A stretch of DNA of 64,000 nt from Phycisphaeraceae bacterium (lineage in GTDB: Bacteria; Planctomycetota; Phycisphaerae; Phycisphaerales; UBA1924): positions 620,001-684,000 of the forward strand of contig JAHBXF010000001.1 of the NCBI GenBank assembly GCA_019636615.1. The letters run 5' to 3'. The position numbers and the translations under genes are program-made. Under the pieces are notes generated by a model, which searched no databases, had not been told where the DNA came from, and was given only the letters and a program-made list of their open reading frames with translations. This document shows positions 35,198 to 44,303 of the stretch, one piece after another. Each line of letters starts with the position of its first letter. The first letter of the stretch is position 1.

Positions 35198-36976
35198 ATG
35201 CCCCCGGAACGCCACGCCAAGTTTGAAGAGGTCATCTCGCTCATCAGCGCGGGGGACCTCGCGGGCGCCCACGCGGCCTGCCAGAGGCTTGTGCAGAAGT
35301 TTGCTCGCCACCCTGATGCGCACGCGCTGATGTCGCGCGTGCTGCTTGAGCAGGGCAAGATCGCGCAGGCCGAGCACCACGCGGGCGTGGCGGCGGCGCT
35401 GGCGCCGGGCTTTGCGCCCGGAGAGACCAAGTACCACCTGAACGCGGGCGAGATACTGATGATCGCGGGGAAGGCGGCGCAGGCGTGCAAGATCCTGGTC
35501 GCTGCGGCCAAGAGTGCGCCGCGGGATGCGAACGTTCTGCGGGCGCTGGCGGACGCGCAGATGACGCTGAATCAACTCACGGCGGCGCTGGAAGCGTGCG
35601 ACGCGGGGCTGAAGATCGCTTCGGGGGATGTATCGCTGCGGTCGCTGCGCGCGGCGGCGCTATTGAACCTTGGCCGGCCGGAAGAGGCCGCGCAGGCGCT
35701 GCGGGAACTGTGCCGCGACAATCCGGGGCAGGCGTCGGCGGCGAGCGGGCTCGCGCTGGTGCTCAACTACGTCGCGGAGGCAACGGCGGCGGAGGTCTTT
35801 GCGGCGCACACGCGGTATGGAGAACTGCTGGAGGCGGCGTTGCCGGCGGAGCCGGTTGCGTGGGGCATGACTCGCGACCCCGAGAGGCGCGTGCGCGTGG
35901 GTGTGGTTTCGCCCGATCTGCGGGCGCACTCGGTGGCGTGGTTCATCGAGCCGTGGCTTGAGCACCACGACCGCGACGCGGCCGAGGTGCGGGTGTATCA
36001 GACGAACATGGTGAGCGACGCCACGACCGAGCGCCTCAAGCGGCACGCGTCGGCGTGGCGCGTGGTTGACCGGGGCACGGACGCCGACCTGGCGCGGCTG
36101 ATTCGCGCCGACGGGGTGGACATCGCGCTGGATCTCTCGGGGCACACGCACGCGCACAGCCTGCCGGCGTTTCATGTGCGCTGCGCGCCGGTGCAGGCCA
36201 CGTATATGGGCTACCCCAACACCACGGGCGTGAGGGCGATGGACTACCGCATCACGGACAGCACCGCCGACCCCGAGGGGTCACAGGCCTTCGCGGTGGA
36301 GCGGCTGGTGCGCATCGACCCGTGCTTTTTGTGCTATGCGCCGTCGCGCGATGCCCCCGGGCCCGAACGGGCGGCGGGCCGCGGGCGGGTGTTCACGTTC
36401 GGCTCGTTCAACAACGCGCAGAAGATGAACCGGCGGACGATCGGCCTGTGGGCGCGGGTGCTAGAGGCGACGCCGGGCTCGCGGATGCTGCTCAAGAGCG
36501 TGAACTTTGATGATGCGCGCCTGCGTGAAGAGATCGCGGCGCGGTTTGCGGCCCACGGCATCGACCCGTCCCGGGTTGAGGTGCTGGCGCGTGCGCCCAC
36601 GCTGCGCGAGCACCTTTCGCTGTATCAGCGGCTTGATGTGTCGCTCGACACGTTCCCGTATGCGGGCACGACCACCACGTGCGAGGCGCTGCACATGGGC
36701 GTGCCGGTGGTGACGCTGCGCGGGGGCACGCACGCGTCGCGCGTCGGGGCGAGCATTTTGAAGGCCGTGGGGCGCGAAGACCTGATCGCCGACACGGAAG
36801 AGGACTATGTGCGGATCGCGGCGGGGCTGGCCGCGCAGGGTGAAGCGCTCGACCACCGGCGTGCGGCGTTACGCGGTGCGCTGGCGGGTTCGCCGGTGTG
36901 CGATGCCCGCGGCTTTGCGGCGCGCTTTGACGGCGCGCTGCGCACGATGTGGAAGGGGTGGTGCCGCGATGGCTGA
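35198..36976 (+). CDS. TPR protein with GT41 (O-GlcNAc-transferase/SPINDLY-like) domain
   Basis: A 592-residue protein. Residues about 1-195 form TPR-like helical repeats (for example AGHAACQRLVQKF-type and AQAEHHAGVAAALAPG helices). Residues about 225-585 are the Glyco_transf_41 domain: VGVVSPDLRAHSVAWFIEPWL, ALDLSGHTHAHSLPAFHVRC, APVQATYMGYPNTTG, FTFGSFNNAQKMN and LDTFPYAGTTTTCEALHMGVPVVTLRG. Eukaryotic relatives modify nuclear and cytosolic Ser/Thr with GlcNAc or fucose; bacterial ones glycosylate adhesins, flagellins or unknown proteins. It is fourth-to-last base coupled to crcB, whose start lies inside this gene's end (8-base overlap). The target is unknown. Confidence 0.9.
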   Translation: MPPERHAKFEEVISLISAGDLAGAHAACQRLVQKFARHPDAHALMSRVLLEQGKIAQAEHHAGVAAALAPGFAPGETKYHLNAGEILMIAGKAAQACKILVAAAKSAPRDANVLRALADAQMTLNQLTAALEACDAGLKIASGDVSLRSLRAAALLNLGRPEEAAQALRELCRDNPGQASAASGLALVLNYVAEATAAEVFAAHTRYGELLEAALPAEPVAWGMTRDPERRVRVGVVSPDLRAHSVAWFIEPWLEHHDRDAAEVRVYQTNMVSDATTERLKRHASAWRVVDRGTDADLARLIRADGVDIALDLSGHTHAHSLPAFHVRCAPVQATYMGYPNTTGVRAMDYRITDSTADPEGSQAFAVERLVRIDPCFLCYAPSRDAPGPERAAGRGRVFTFGSFNNAQKMNRRTIGLWARVLEATPGSRMLLKSVNFDDARLREEIAARFAAHGIDPSRVEVLARAPTLREHLSLYQRLDVSLDTFPYAGTTTTCEALHMGVPVVTLRGGTHASRVGASILKAVGREDLIADTEEDYVRIAAGLAAQGEALDHRRAALRGALAGSPVCDARGFAARFDGALRTMWKGWCRDG

Positions 36977-37373
36977 TACGAGCGTGCAGGCCGGGGTGCT
37001 GGTCAAGGTTGGGGCGGTGGCGCTGGGGGGCGCGGCGGGCGCGCTGCTGCGGTTCGCGCTGGCGGCGCTCACGGCGGACGTGATGCGTGTGTGGGCTCTG
37101 CCGCTGGGGACCCTGCTGGCCAACCTGTGCGGCTGCCTGCTGGCGGGCGTGGCCCTGGCGAGGCTGGTGCCGGTGTGGCCGCCGGGTTCGCCGGTGTATC
37201 TGCTGCTGGTCACGGGCGTGCTGGGCGGGCTGACAACGTTTTCGACGTTCAGCGTTGAGGCCTTCAACATGCTGCACACAGGCCGGCTGGGCGCGGGGCT
37301 GCTGTATATGGCCGCGAGCGTGCTTGGGTGCATGGCCTGTGTGGCACTGGGTTATTTCGTGGGTTCACGCTGA
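36969..37373 (+). CDS. crcB: Fluoride channel CrcB/FluC
   Basis: A small four-helix membrane protein (134 residues) that exports fluoride as a dual-topology dimer. Visible signatures are GGAAGALLRFAL in helix 1, PLGTLLANLCGCLLAG in helix 2, and VTGVLGGLTTFSTFSVEAFNML with the Phe/Thr pore motif. The ATG at 36969 sits inside the last codons of the GT41 gene, indicating translational coupling. No fluoride riboswitch precedes it because it is the last gene of the operon. Its 3' end overlaps the convergent hydrolase gene by 22 bases. Confidence 0.93.
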   Translation: MADTSVQAGVLVKVGAVALGGAAGALLRFALAALTADVMRVWALPLGTLLANLCGCLLAGVALARLVPVWPPGSPVYLLLVTGVLGGLTTFSTFSVEAFNMLHTGRLGAGLLYMAASVLGCMACVALGYFVGSR

Positions 37374-38761
37374 GGGGCGAGCATCGCCGGCCCATCGACG
37401 TTCTGCGCCAGAAACTCCGCGATGTCGCCGTAGTGCGCGGGGAGTGCGAGGAAGAGGCCCAGGTGGTTGGCGTCGTCGAGCCGCACGCGGCGCGGCTTGC
37501 CCAGGCGCTCCCACAGCAGATCACCCAGCGGGGAAGGAACGGCCTGATCGGCACCGCCCATGAGCACAAATGAGGGTACGTGCCGCGCGAGCGCGGCGGT
37601 GTGGAAGGGATCGAGGCACGCGCGGGAGAGGTAGGCCCGTGAGAAGCGTTCGTAGACCTCGCGCGAGGGCCGGCCGCCACGCCAGATGATCTCCACGCCT
37701 GTGACAGGCTTGAACTCGCAGTGCTCGACGGTGAGAAAAAACTCGGCGCCGCCGCCGACAAGCACGGCCGCCTTGTAGCGGTCGGGCTCACGAGCGAGCG
37801 TTGTGGGGATGGTGATGGCCCCGGCCGAGAAGCCGATCACGGCTTTGGGCAGCGGCGCGTAGTCGGGGCGGGCGTGCTCAAGGTGGGTCCAGGCGGCCTG
37901 CGCGGCGTAAGCCACCTCGGCGGCGCGTTGGTTGGCCAGGTCGGCCATCGGCTCGATCTGTGCTTCGGGGGCTTGCTGCGGGTCGATGTTGAAGACCACG
38001 TTTTGATTGAAACGCGCGGGCTGCGAGAGCATGCGGAGCACGGCCCAGCCGTCATCGAGCAGCAGTTGGGTGATGCCCGAGAGCGTGCCGGGCGGCGTGG
38101 CGACCATGCCCGGCATGAGGAGCACCGCGCCGCGGGCGGGGCGGCCCCTGGGCTCGTAGAACTGGAACCACGTTCGGTCGATGGCGGCGGTGAGGACCAT
38201 GCCGCGCTCGTCGCGCTGCACGGGGCGCAGCGAGGCGAACCTGAATGTCAAGGCGGCGGTGTTGCGGTCACGGCGCGGGATGTTCTCCGGGTCGAACGGG
38301 GGCAGGCGGTAGATGAAGGAGCCGGGCTCTTCGAGCAGGATTCGCGGCTGGTTGAGCGCATCGGTGGCCTGATCGCCCTCGGGCAGGCCGCTGAGAATGC
38401 GGGCGTCTTCGATGCTGGTGATCGGCAGCGAGAGGTTCATGCCCGAGCGGCGGGCCACGGGGTTGACGGGGGAGCGCACTTCGATGATGACACCCAGCGG
38501 GCGCGCGGCGTCGCTGGTCTCGTGCAGCACGCCGGGAGACTGGGCCACGAGACGCGTGGGCCAGGGCGGTGCGTCGCTCGCGCATGGGGTGCCGGCATCG
38601 ACCCGCGGGAATGAGGCCCACACGCCCTGGGCGATGTCGTCGCGGCGCTGGGATTCGCCGGTGGGTGCGGGCAGCGCGGCGGACGCGAGCGGAAGAAGCG
38701 TGCCGAGGAGCGCCGCGAAGACGAAGCGTGCGGTGCGCCAAGGCGTGTGCTGGGTGGGCAT
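37352..38761 (-). CDS. Secreted alpha/beta-hydrolase
   Basis: A protein of 469 residues with a signal peptide (RFVFAALLGTLLPLASAALP). The C-terminal half is an alpha/beta-hydrolase: oxyanion strand AVLLMPGM, nucleophile elbow VIGFSAGAI, acid in VLMGGADQAVPSPLGDLLW, and His in LDDANHLGLFLAL. The N-terminal 180 residues have no recognisable fold. It may be an esterase or peptidase-like hydrolase acting in the periplasm; the substrate is unknown. Its coding region ends inside the crcB gene on the other strand. galE lies 42 bases upstream on the same strand and may be co-transcribed. Confidence 0.8.
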   Translation of the reverse strand: MPTQHTPWRTARFVFAALLGTLLPLASAALPAPTGESQRRDDIAQGVWASFPRVDAGTPCASDAPPWPTRLVAQSPGVLHETSDAARPLGVIIEVRSPVNPVARRSGMNLSLPITSIEDARILSGLPEGDQATDALNQPRILLEEPGSFIYRLPPFDPENIPRRDRNTAALTFRFASLRPVQRDERGMVLTAAIDRTWFQFYEPRGRPARGAVLLMPGMVATPPGTLSGITQLLLDDGWAVLRMLSQPARFNQNVVFNIDPQQAPEAQIEPMADLANQRAAEVAYAAQAAWTHLEHARPDYAPLPKAVIGFSAGAITIPTTLAREPDRYKAAVLVGGGAEFFLTVEHCEFKPVTGVEIIWRGGRPSREVYERFSRAYLSRACLDPFHTAALARHVPSFVLMGGADQAVPSPLGDLLWERLGKPRRVRLDDANHLGLFLALPAHYGDIAEFLAQNVDGPAMLAPQREPTK

Positions 38762-38803
38762 GGTGCCTGCTCCTCTCGGGCGGGTGGGCGGCGTGAAGAG
38801 GGA

Positions 38804-39838
38804 TCAGCGGCCGGGGGAGTAACCGCGGGGGTTTGCCAGCGACCACTTCCACGCGGTGTCGATCATGTCTTCGATGGTTGAGACGCTCGCCTTCCAGCCG
38901 AGTTCCGAGGTGATTCTCGCGGGGTTGTTGAAGAGCATGGCGGCGTCGCCCTCGCGGCGCGGTGCGCTGCGCACCGGGATGTCACGGCCTGTGACGCGGC
39001 GCGCGGCCTCGATGACTTCTCGCACCGAATACCCCCGCCCGATGCCGACATTGAACGCGCGAACCACGCCCGGGGCGAGGCGCCGCATCGCCAGCACGTG
39101 GGCCTCGATGAGGTCTTCGACGTGGACATAGTCGCGCACGCAGGTGCCGTCGGGGGTTGGGTAGTCTTCGCCCAGAAGATCGATGTGCGTGCGGCGGCCC
39201 TGCGCGACCTGGAGCAGGATGGGGATGAGGTGGGTCTCGGGCTCGTGATCTTCGCCGATGAGGCCCGTGCGGTCGCTGCCGCAGACGTTGAAGTAGCGCA
39301 GAAAGGCGGCGGAGAAGGGCCTGCCCTGCGCGGTCCAGCGCGCGGCTGCGTCGCGGATGAGCCACTCGCCGATGAGTTTCGTGCGGCCGTAGGGGCTCAC
39401 GGGGCTCTGCGGGCAGTCTTCGGGAACCGGGATCATGCCCTCGGGCGGATTGCCGTAGGTTGAACAACTGGAAGAAAAGACCAGTCGCGGGACGTTGTGC
39501 GCTTCGCAGGCTTCGAGGATTCGCGCCAGGCCCTCGACATTGGCGCGGTAATAGCGGAGGGGCTCGTGCACCGACTCGCCGACATAGGCCAGCGCGGCGA
39601 AGTGCATGACGGTGTCGATAGGCTCGCCGGTGAAGGCCCGATGCACGGCGGCGGCGTCGGCGATGTCGCCCTCGATCAGCGAGAGCGCGGGGTGGGTGCC
39701 CAGGCCCAGGCGGTGCAGGGCCTCGCGGCGGCCCCGCACGAAGTTGTCCATCACGACGACGCGTGCGCCGTCTCGCAAGAGCCGCTGCACCGCGTGCGAA
39801 CCGATGTACCCCGCACCACCCGTGACAAGGACAGCCAT
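38804..39838 (-). CDS. galE: UDP-glucose 4-epimerase
   Basis: A 344-residue extended short-chain dehydrogenase. The NAD-binding motif is VTGGAGYIGSHAVQRL at the N-terminus. The catalytic Ser/Thr lies in FSSSCSTYG, and the Y-x3-K pair is YGRTK. GalE-specific stretches are VMHFAALAYVGESV, AAFLRYFNVCG, CVRDYVHVEDLIEAHVLA and FNVGIGRGYSVREVIEA. It interconverts UDP-glucose and UDP-galactose for polysaccharide synthesis. The ATG at 39838 is chosen because the Rossmann strand starts there; the longer reading frame to 40102 overlaps the DedA-like gene. Confidence 0.95.
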   Translation of the reverse strand: MAVLVTGGAGYIGSHAVQRLLRDGARVVVMDNFVRGRREALHRLGLGTHPALSLIEGDIADAAAVHRAFTGEPIDTVMHFAALAYVGESVHEPLRYYRANVEGLARILEACEAHNVPRLVFSSSCSTYGNPPEGMIPVPEDCPQSPVSPYGRTKLIGEWLIRDAAARWTAQGRPFSAAFLRYFNVCGSDRTGLIGEDHEPETHLIPILLQVAQGRRTHIDLLGEDYPTPDGTCVRDYVHVEDLIEAHVLAMRRLAPGVVRAFNVGIGRGYSVREVIEAARRVTGRDIPVRSAPRREGDAAMLFNNPARITSELGWKASVSTIEDMIDTAWKWSLANPRGYSPGR

Positions 39839-39896
39839 GCAACTCCCTTCCATCCGGTGTGCGACGTGCGCCCCACCAGCGGCGCACCCGCAGGGA

Positions 39897-40535
39897 TTAT
39901 TCCTTCGATGCGGCGAAGACCTTGATGACCAGGAAGCCCGCCACGAGCAGCACCGTGAAGGCGATGGTGAGAATGTTGAAGTATCTGTCGATGAACCTTT
40001 TGGCGGCCGGGCCCAGGAAGGCGCACACCGCCGCGACGAGGAAGAACCGCAGCCCCCGGCCGACCACCGATGCCCCGGCGAGGATCCATACGTTGACACC
40101 AAAGACGCCCGAGGCGATGGTGAAGACCTTGTAGGGGATCGGGGTGAAGGCGGCGGCGAAGATGGCCAGCGTGGCGTTGTCCTCGAACTTTTCGCGGACG
40201 AGTTCGAAGTTCTCCTCGGTCACGCCGGGCACAAAGCGGAAGAAGAACCCGGAGACGACCGACCAGAGTCCCCACCCGATGACCCAGCCGAAGACGCCGC
40301 CCAGCACCGAGCCGATGGTGTTGATGAGGGCGTAGTGCCACGACCGGCGCGGGCGTTCGATCGACAGCGCGATCTGCAGCACGTCGGGCGGGATGGGGAA
40401 GAAACTCGACTCGGCGAAACTCAGGCCGAAGAGGGCCTTCTCGGCGTGCTTGTGGTGCGCCAGGGAGAGGGTCCAGTCATAGAGCCTGCGGTGGATGGCC
40501 CAGCGGGGTACGGGTTTGGCGACTGCCTGCGTCAT
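39897..40535 (-). CDS. VTT/DedA-family membrane protein (YqaA-like)
   Basis: A protein of 212 residues. The SNARE-associated/VTT domain is recognisable from FGLSFAESSFFPIPPDVLQIALSI, then GSVLGGVFGWVIGWGLW, then AAAFTPIPYKVFTIASGVFGVN and a final helix (LTIAFTVLLVAGFLVIKVF). DedA proteins are membrane scramblases or transporters linked to lipid-carrier recycling and envelope stability. The YqaA subgroup fits by length and by the FFPIPP motif. It is 58 bases upstream of galE on the same strand, so a shared transcript is possible. The divergent DUF885 gene starts 75 bases away. Confidence 0.88.
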   Translation of the reverse strand: MTQAVAKPVPRWAIHRRLYDWTLSLAHHKHAEKALFGLSFAESSFFPIPPDVLQIALSIERPRRSWHYALINTIGSVLGGVFGWVIGWGLWSVVSGFFFRFVPGVTEENFELVREKFEDNATLAIFAAAFTPIPYKVFTIASGVFGVNVWILAGASVVGRGLRFFLVAAVCAFLGPAAKRFIDRYFNILTIAFTVLLVAGFLVIKVFAASKE

Positions 40536-40610
40536 GGGTGGGCAAAGGTACGCCCGCGCCCGCGGGTGCGGGCGGCGGCGACACGGCGAACCCCTCTCTA
40601 CGCTCTGGGC

Positions 40611-42473
40611 ATGATGACCCGATTCGCGCTGGCCGCGGTGTGCGTTCTTCTGATGGTTTGCCCGCGGGCGCAGGGCGCGCAGGGGGCTGCGTCGCCCGGC
40701 GGGCGCGGCACGCTGAACGCGCTGCTGGATGAACACGTTGAGGCGATCTTTCGCGCCGATCCGCTCGAGGCGAGCCGGCGGGGCGACGCTCGCTTCAACG
40801 ACGCCGTGCCGGACTATTCCCCCGAAGGAATCGCGGCGCAGCGCGCGGGCGCGGCGGCCAGGCTCGCGCGACTGCGGGCCCTGAGCCGCGACGGCTTTTC
40901 GGAAGAAGACCACCTGCACGCCGACTTGCTGGAGTATGAACTGACCACCGACCTGGCGGGCGGGGCCTTTTTCCCCGAGCAGATGCCCATCAACTCGATG
41001 GATGGGCCGCACGTGTGGCTGCCCCAGTGGGGAACGATGATCCCGGTGCGTTCGGCGCGCGAGCAGGCCGACTATGCCGCGCGGCTGGAGAAGATCCCCA
41101 CGCTCATCGACCAGATGATCGCGCAGATGCGGTTGGGGCTGGCGGCGGGGCGCACGCCGGCGCGGCTGGTGCTGGCGCACGCGGTGGCGGGGTGCGCGGC
41201 GCAGGCCTCGCCGGCGTTTGTCGAGAACCCCGGGGCGAGCCCCTTCTTTGCGCCGTGGCGCTCGCTGCCCGAGGCGGAGCAGAACGCCCTGGCGGTCGCG
41301 CGGGCGCGCCGCGCGATCTCTGAGGGCATCGTGCCGGCCTTTGCTCGCATGGCGGCGTTTCTGGAGCGGGAATACATCCCGGCGTGCCGCGAGAGCATCG
41401 CGTGCGCTGATCTTCCCGACGGGCGGGCGATGTACGACCAGCGGCTGCGGTACTACACCACCACGAACATGACCGCGGCGCAGATCCACGACACGGGTCT
41501 GCGCGAGGTGGCGCGCCTGCGGGGGCTGATGCTGGACCTGATCGCGCAGACCGACTTTCCCAACGCGCAGGGGCTCACGGGCGATGCGCTCTTCGCGGCG
41601 TTTCTGGCGTATCTGCGCAGCGACCCCCGCTTTTACTTCACGAGCGAGGCGGAGATGCTCGCGGGCTATCGCGACCTGTGCAAGCGGATTGACCCGGAAC
41701 TGCCCCGGCTCTTCCGCACGCTGCCGCGCAACACCTACGGCGTGCGGGCGATCCCACGCTTTGCGGCGCCCACCAGCCCGGCGGCCTACTGCTACCCGGG
41801 CTCGATCCGCTCGGGTGTGCCGGGGTATTTCATGGTGAACACGCACAAACTCGATCAGCGGCCCAAGTACGGGATGATCTCGCTGACGATCCACGAGGCG
41901 GTGCCGGGGCACCACTTTCAACTCGCCATCGCGGACGAACTGGAGAACGTGCACCCCTTCCGCACGCTCACGTCGTATACGGCGTTTGTCGAGGGGTGGG
42001 CGCTCTACAGCGAGAAACTGGGCCTGGAGATGGACCCGGGGCCGGACATGCGCCGGCTGAGCACGGGCGCCCCGCGCCCGGGCAAGGGGTTCTATACCGA
42101 CCCGTACGACGACTTCGGGCGATTGTCGGACGAGATCTGGCGCGCGTGCCGCTTGGTGGTTGATACGGGGATGCACGCGCTGGGGTGGCCCCGCGAGCGG
42201 GCGCTGCGCTTCATGCTGGAGAACACGGCGGGCACCGAGATCGACACCAACAGCGAGATCAACAGGTACATCTCGTGGCCGGGGCAGGCGTGCGCGTACA
42301 AGATCGGCGAACTGGCGATCAGCGGGTATCGCGCGCGGGCTCAGGAAGAACTCAAAGAGGCCTTCGACATCCGCGACTTTCACGACTGCATTCTGTCGGG
42401 CGGGGCGCTGCCGCTGCCGGTGCTTGAGAAGCGGGTGGACCGCTGGATCGAGTCTCGCCGGGCCGGCGGTTGA
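40611..42473 (+). CDS. DUF885-family (M-type, HExxH-like) secreted hydrolase
   Basis: A protein of 620 residues with a signal peptide (MMTRFALAAVCVLLMVCPRAQG). The family's zinc-site motif is ISLTIHEAVPGHHFQLAIADE, followed by FVEGWALYSEKLG with the second Glu. YYPGS-like AYCYPGSIRSGVPGYFMVN lies upstream of the zinc site, as in DUF885 members. These are predicted metallopeptidases of the gluzincin type, mostly of unknown substrate. It ends 6 bases before the stop of the convergent gene at 42480. No other gene shares its strand nearby. Confidence 0.88.
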   Translation: MMTRFALAAVCVLLMVCPRAQGAQGAASPGGRGTLNALLDEHVEAIFRADPLEASRRGDARFNDAVPDYSPEGIAAQRAGAAARLARLRALSRDGFSEEDHLHADLLEYELTTDLAGGAFFPEQMPINSMDGPHVWLPQWGTMIPVRSAREQADYAARLEKIPTLIDQMIAQMRLGLAAGRTPARLVLAHAVAGCAAQASPAFVENPGASPFFAPWRSLPEAEQNALAVARARRAISEGIVPAFARMAAFLEREYIPACRESIACADLPDGRAMYDQRLRYYTTTNMTAAQIHDTGLREVARLRGLMLDLIAQTDFPNAQGLTGDALFAAFLAYLRSDPRFYFTSEAEMLAGYRDLCKRIDPELPRLFRTLPRNTYGVRAIPRFAAPTSPAAYCYPGSIRSGVPGYFMVNTHKLDQRPKYGMISLTIHEAVPGHHFQLAIADELENVHPFRTLTSYTAFVEGWALYSEKLGLEMDPGPDMRRLSTGAPRPGKGFYTDPYDDFGRLSDEIWRACRLVVDTGMHALGWPRERALRFMLENTAGTEIDTNSEINRYISWPGQACAYKIGELAISGYRARAQEELKEAFDIRDFHDCILSGGALPLPVLEKRVDRWIESRRAGG

Positions 42474-42479
42474 GCCGGG

Positions 42480-43424
42480 TTACTTCTTCTTCTCGTCGTT
42501 TCCCGGGGCGAAGAAGGCGATCAAGTCGCGCCGCTGGCGCGCGTCGAGTATCTCGAGCACCGCGGCGAAGGCTTCGCGCCGACCGGCCGGGGAAGGGTTC
42601 GACAGGTTCTGCTCGCCCTGGCGGCGAATGACCTCACGCACGCGGTCTTCCTGTGCTGCGCTGAGTTTCAGCGTGCCGATGACTTCTTCAAGGCGCGCGG
42701 CCCGCGAACCGGCGACGCGGTCGTACGAACGCTTGATCTCCTGCCCCGCGGCGTGCAGACGCTCTGCGGCCACGGCCTGCGTGCGGGTCATGCGGGCGCC
42801 CGTCTCGCCCGCCTGGGCGATGCGCTGGGCGATGAGCGCTTCTTCATACTCGCCGCTGAGCCTTCGAACCTCGGCGGCGTGAACCGGCGAGAGCACCCGG
42901 GCCAGTTCATCCATGACCGTGCCGCGCTCGCGGAGCGGACGCGTAGCGGCCGTCACTTCACGAAGGAGTCTCGTTCGCTCTGACGCCGGCGCGCCCACGA
43001 GGCTCTGGATCTTGAGCAGCAGGGGGATGTTCGAGCCGATGGCCTCGTCGACGGCCCTCGCCCGTTCGTTGAGCACGCGCTGCGCCGCGGCGCGTTCATC
43101 GCGCGACATGTCGAGCAGCGCCAGGGCCGCTTCCTGGGGTGACGTGTCGAGGGGCAGAACGTGCCCGTTGAAATCGCGTTTCACCAGCGTGTCGCCCGCG
43201 CGGGCCCCGCCCACACGAGGGCCGGCGAGCACCGGCGATTGCACCGAAGGTGTATCGGCGCGGGCCGGGGTCTGCCCCGGTGCACGCGTGGGGGAACTGG
43301 TTGGGGTGCTGGCGGGGGTGCTTTGGGGGGGTGGCGCTGACGGCTGTGCGCCCGCGTGCGTGAACGAGGCGAGCATCGCCGCGCTGACGAGGCAGAGTCG
43401 GGTTGTGCGGGGGTTCGCGGGCAT
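42480..43424 (-). CDS. Secreted helical protein, function unknown
   Basis: I do not recognise a family. The 314-residue protein starts at the ATG at 43424, with a signal peptide (RLCLVSAAMLASFTHAGAQ) and a Pro/Thr/Ser-rich linker (residues about 28-75). The rest is charged and helical: LLDMSRDERAAAQRVLNERA, LARVLSPVHAAEVRRLSGEY and LKLSAAQEDRVREVIRRQGE. The last two recall the LTxxQ helices of CpxP/Spy-type periplasmic chaperones, but the match is weak. The end, ILDARQRRDLIAFFAPG, is also typical of LTxxQ-like planctomycete proteins. It may share a transcript with the prepilin-like gene upstream. Confidence 0.6.
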   Translation of the reverse strand: MPANPRTTRLCLVSAAMLASFTHAGAQPSAPPPQSTPASTPTSSPTRAPGQTPARADTPSVQSPVLAGPRVGGARAGDTLVKRDFNGHVLPLDTSPQEAALALLDMSRDERAAAQRVLNERARAVDEAIGSNIPLLLKIQSLVGAPASERTRLLREVTAATRPLRERGTVMDELARVLSPVHAAEVRRLSGEYEEALIAQRIAQAGETGARMTRTQAVAAERLHAAGQEIKRSYDRVAGSRAARLEEVIGTLKLSAAQEDRVREVIRRQGEQNLSNPSPAGRREAFAAVLEILDARQRRDLIAFFAPGNDEKKK

Positions 43425-43520
43425 CACGTTGTTCTTCTCACCGCCATGGCGCTGCGCGCGGCCATTCACCGCAGACACCGCACGCCCGGCTTGAGAGAGT
43501 CTATCGGCCAGGTCGCGGGT

Positions 43521-44303
43521 TTATTTCGCGTTTCTGGGGCGGGGCCACAGGGTGAACTCTGAATCGAGGCCTGTGGAGAAGTTGAGGAAGCGGATGGAGC
43601 CATCGACCGCCAGCGCGTTGCCGCTGTCCTGGTCGGTGTGCCAGGAGGCGTCGAGGCGCTGGCCGCCGTGCGCGATGCTTTCGTCCGCGCCGATGGTGGC
43701 GAAATACCACGCGGGGTCGGCGGTGATCAGCAGGCGGCTGGTGTCCACATAGATCTCGTGCAGGGCCAGCGGGCGGTGCTGCTTGTCGAGGCCCGCGCGG
43801 GTGGAATCGAGGAGCATGGGGTTGGCGCGATAACTGTTGCCGTAGGTGTTGAAGCAGGTTTGACCGTCGGGCAGAAGGCTCTGGCCCGGGCGGCCGCGGG
43901 AGAGTTGACCGAAGGCAAAGACACCCGCATCGCTTGGGCAGCGGAAGAGCCCGATGATGTTGGCGTCGCGGTCGCCGGCGCGGTCTTCGACGAGGTACTT
44001 GTTGATGGGGCGCGTGGGGTCGAGGCGGGGCTCACGGTCTATCCCTGCAAAAGTCACGCCGCCGTAGCGCCAATCGGGCAGCACGGGAGCCTGCGGGAAC
44101 CGGTCTTTGTTGTCGAGCACATACCCCTGCCAGCCCACGTTCATCTGCCGCAGGTTATTGGCGCACACCGAGCGGTAGCCGGCGTTGCGTGCCGCGGAAA
44201 GCAGGGGAAGAAGCATCGACAGAAGTACCCCGATGATGGCGATGCTCACCACCAGTTCAAGCACGGAGAAACCGGCGCGGGGCTTTCTGGTTCTTCCTAC
44301 CAC
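43521..44303 (-). CDS. Prepilin-type N-terminal cleavage protein (pseudopilin-like)
   Basis: A protein of about 260 residues. The prepilin peptidase site is RKPRAG|FSVLELVVS, followed by the hydrophobic helix IAIIGVLLSMLLPLLSAAR and the planctomycete continuation NAGYRSVCANNLRQMNVGW. The C-terminal region has ESIAHGGQRLDASWHTDQDSG with NALAVDGSIRFLNF, the H-x9-DG type motif of this family. Planctomycetes have many such proteins and their role is unclear (type II secretion, pili or surface fibres). The start is the GTG at 44303; an earlier frame to 44339 would add nine non-typical residues. Confidence 0.85.
   Translation of the reverse strand: MVGRTRKPRAGFSVLELVVSIAIIGVLLSMLLPLLSAARNAGYRSVCANNLRQMNVGWQGYVLDNKDRFPQAPVLPDWRYGGVTFAGIDREPRLDPTRPINKYLVEDRAGDRDANIIGLFRCPSDAGVFAFGQLSRGRPGQSLLPDGQTCFNTYGNSYRANPMLLDSTRAGLDKQHRPLALHEIYVDTSRLLITADPAWYFATIGADESIAHGGQRLDASWHTDQDSGNALAVDGSIRFLNFSTGLDSEFTLWPRPRNAK

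Noticed and set aside
33662..35575. Long minus-strand ORF opposite dxr
   Set aside because: Arg/His-rich shadow without ribosome site or family features.
36807..36968. Fluoride riboswitch before crcB
   Set aside because: The upstream sequence is the coding end of the GT41 gene; no crcB-motif RNA is visible.
39606..40610. Upstream extension of the DUF885 gene
   Set aside because: It crosses galE and the DedA-like gene on the other strand; the signal peptide at 40611 fixes the start.
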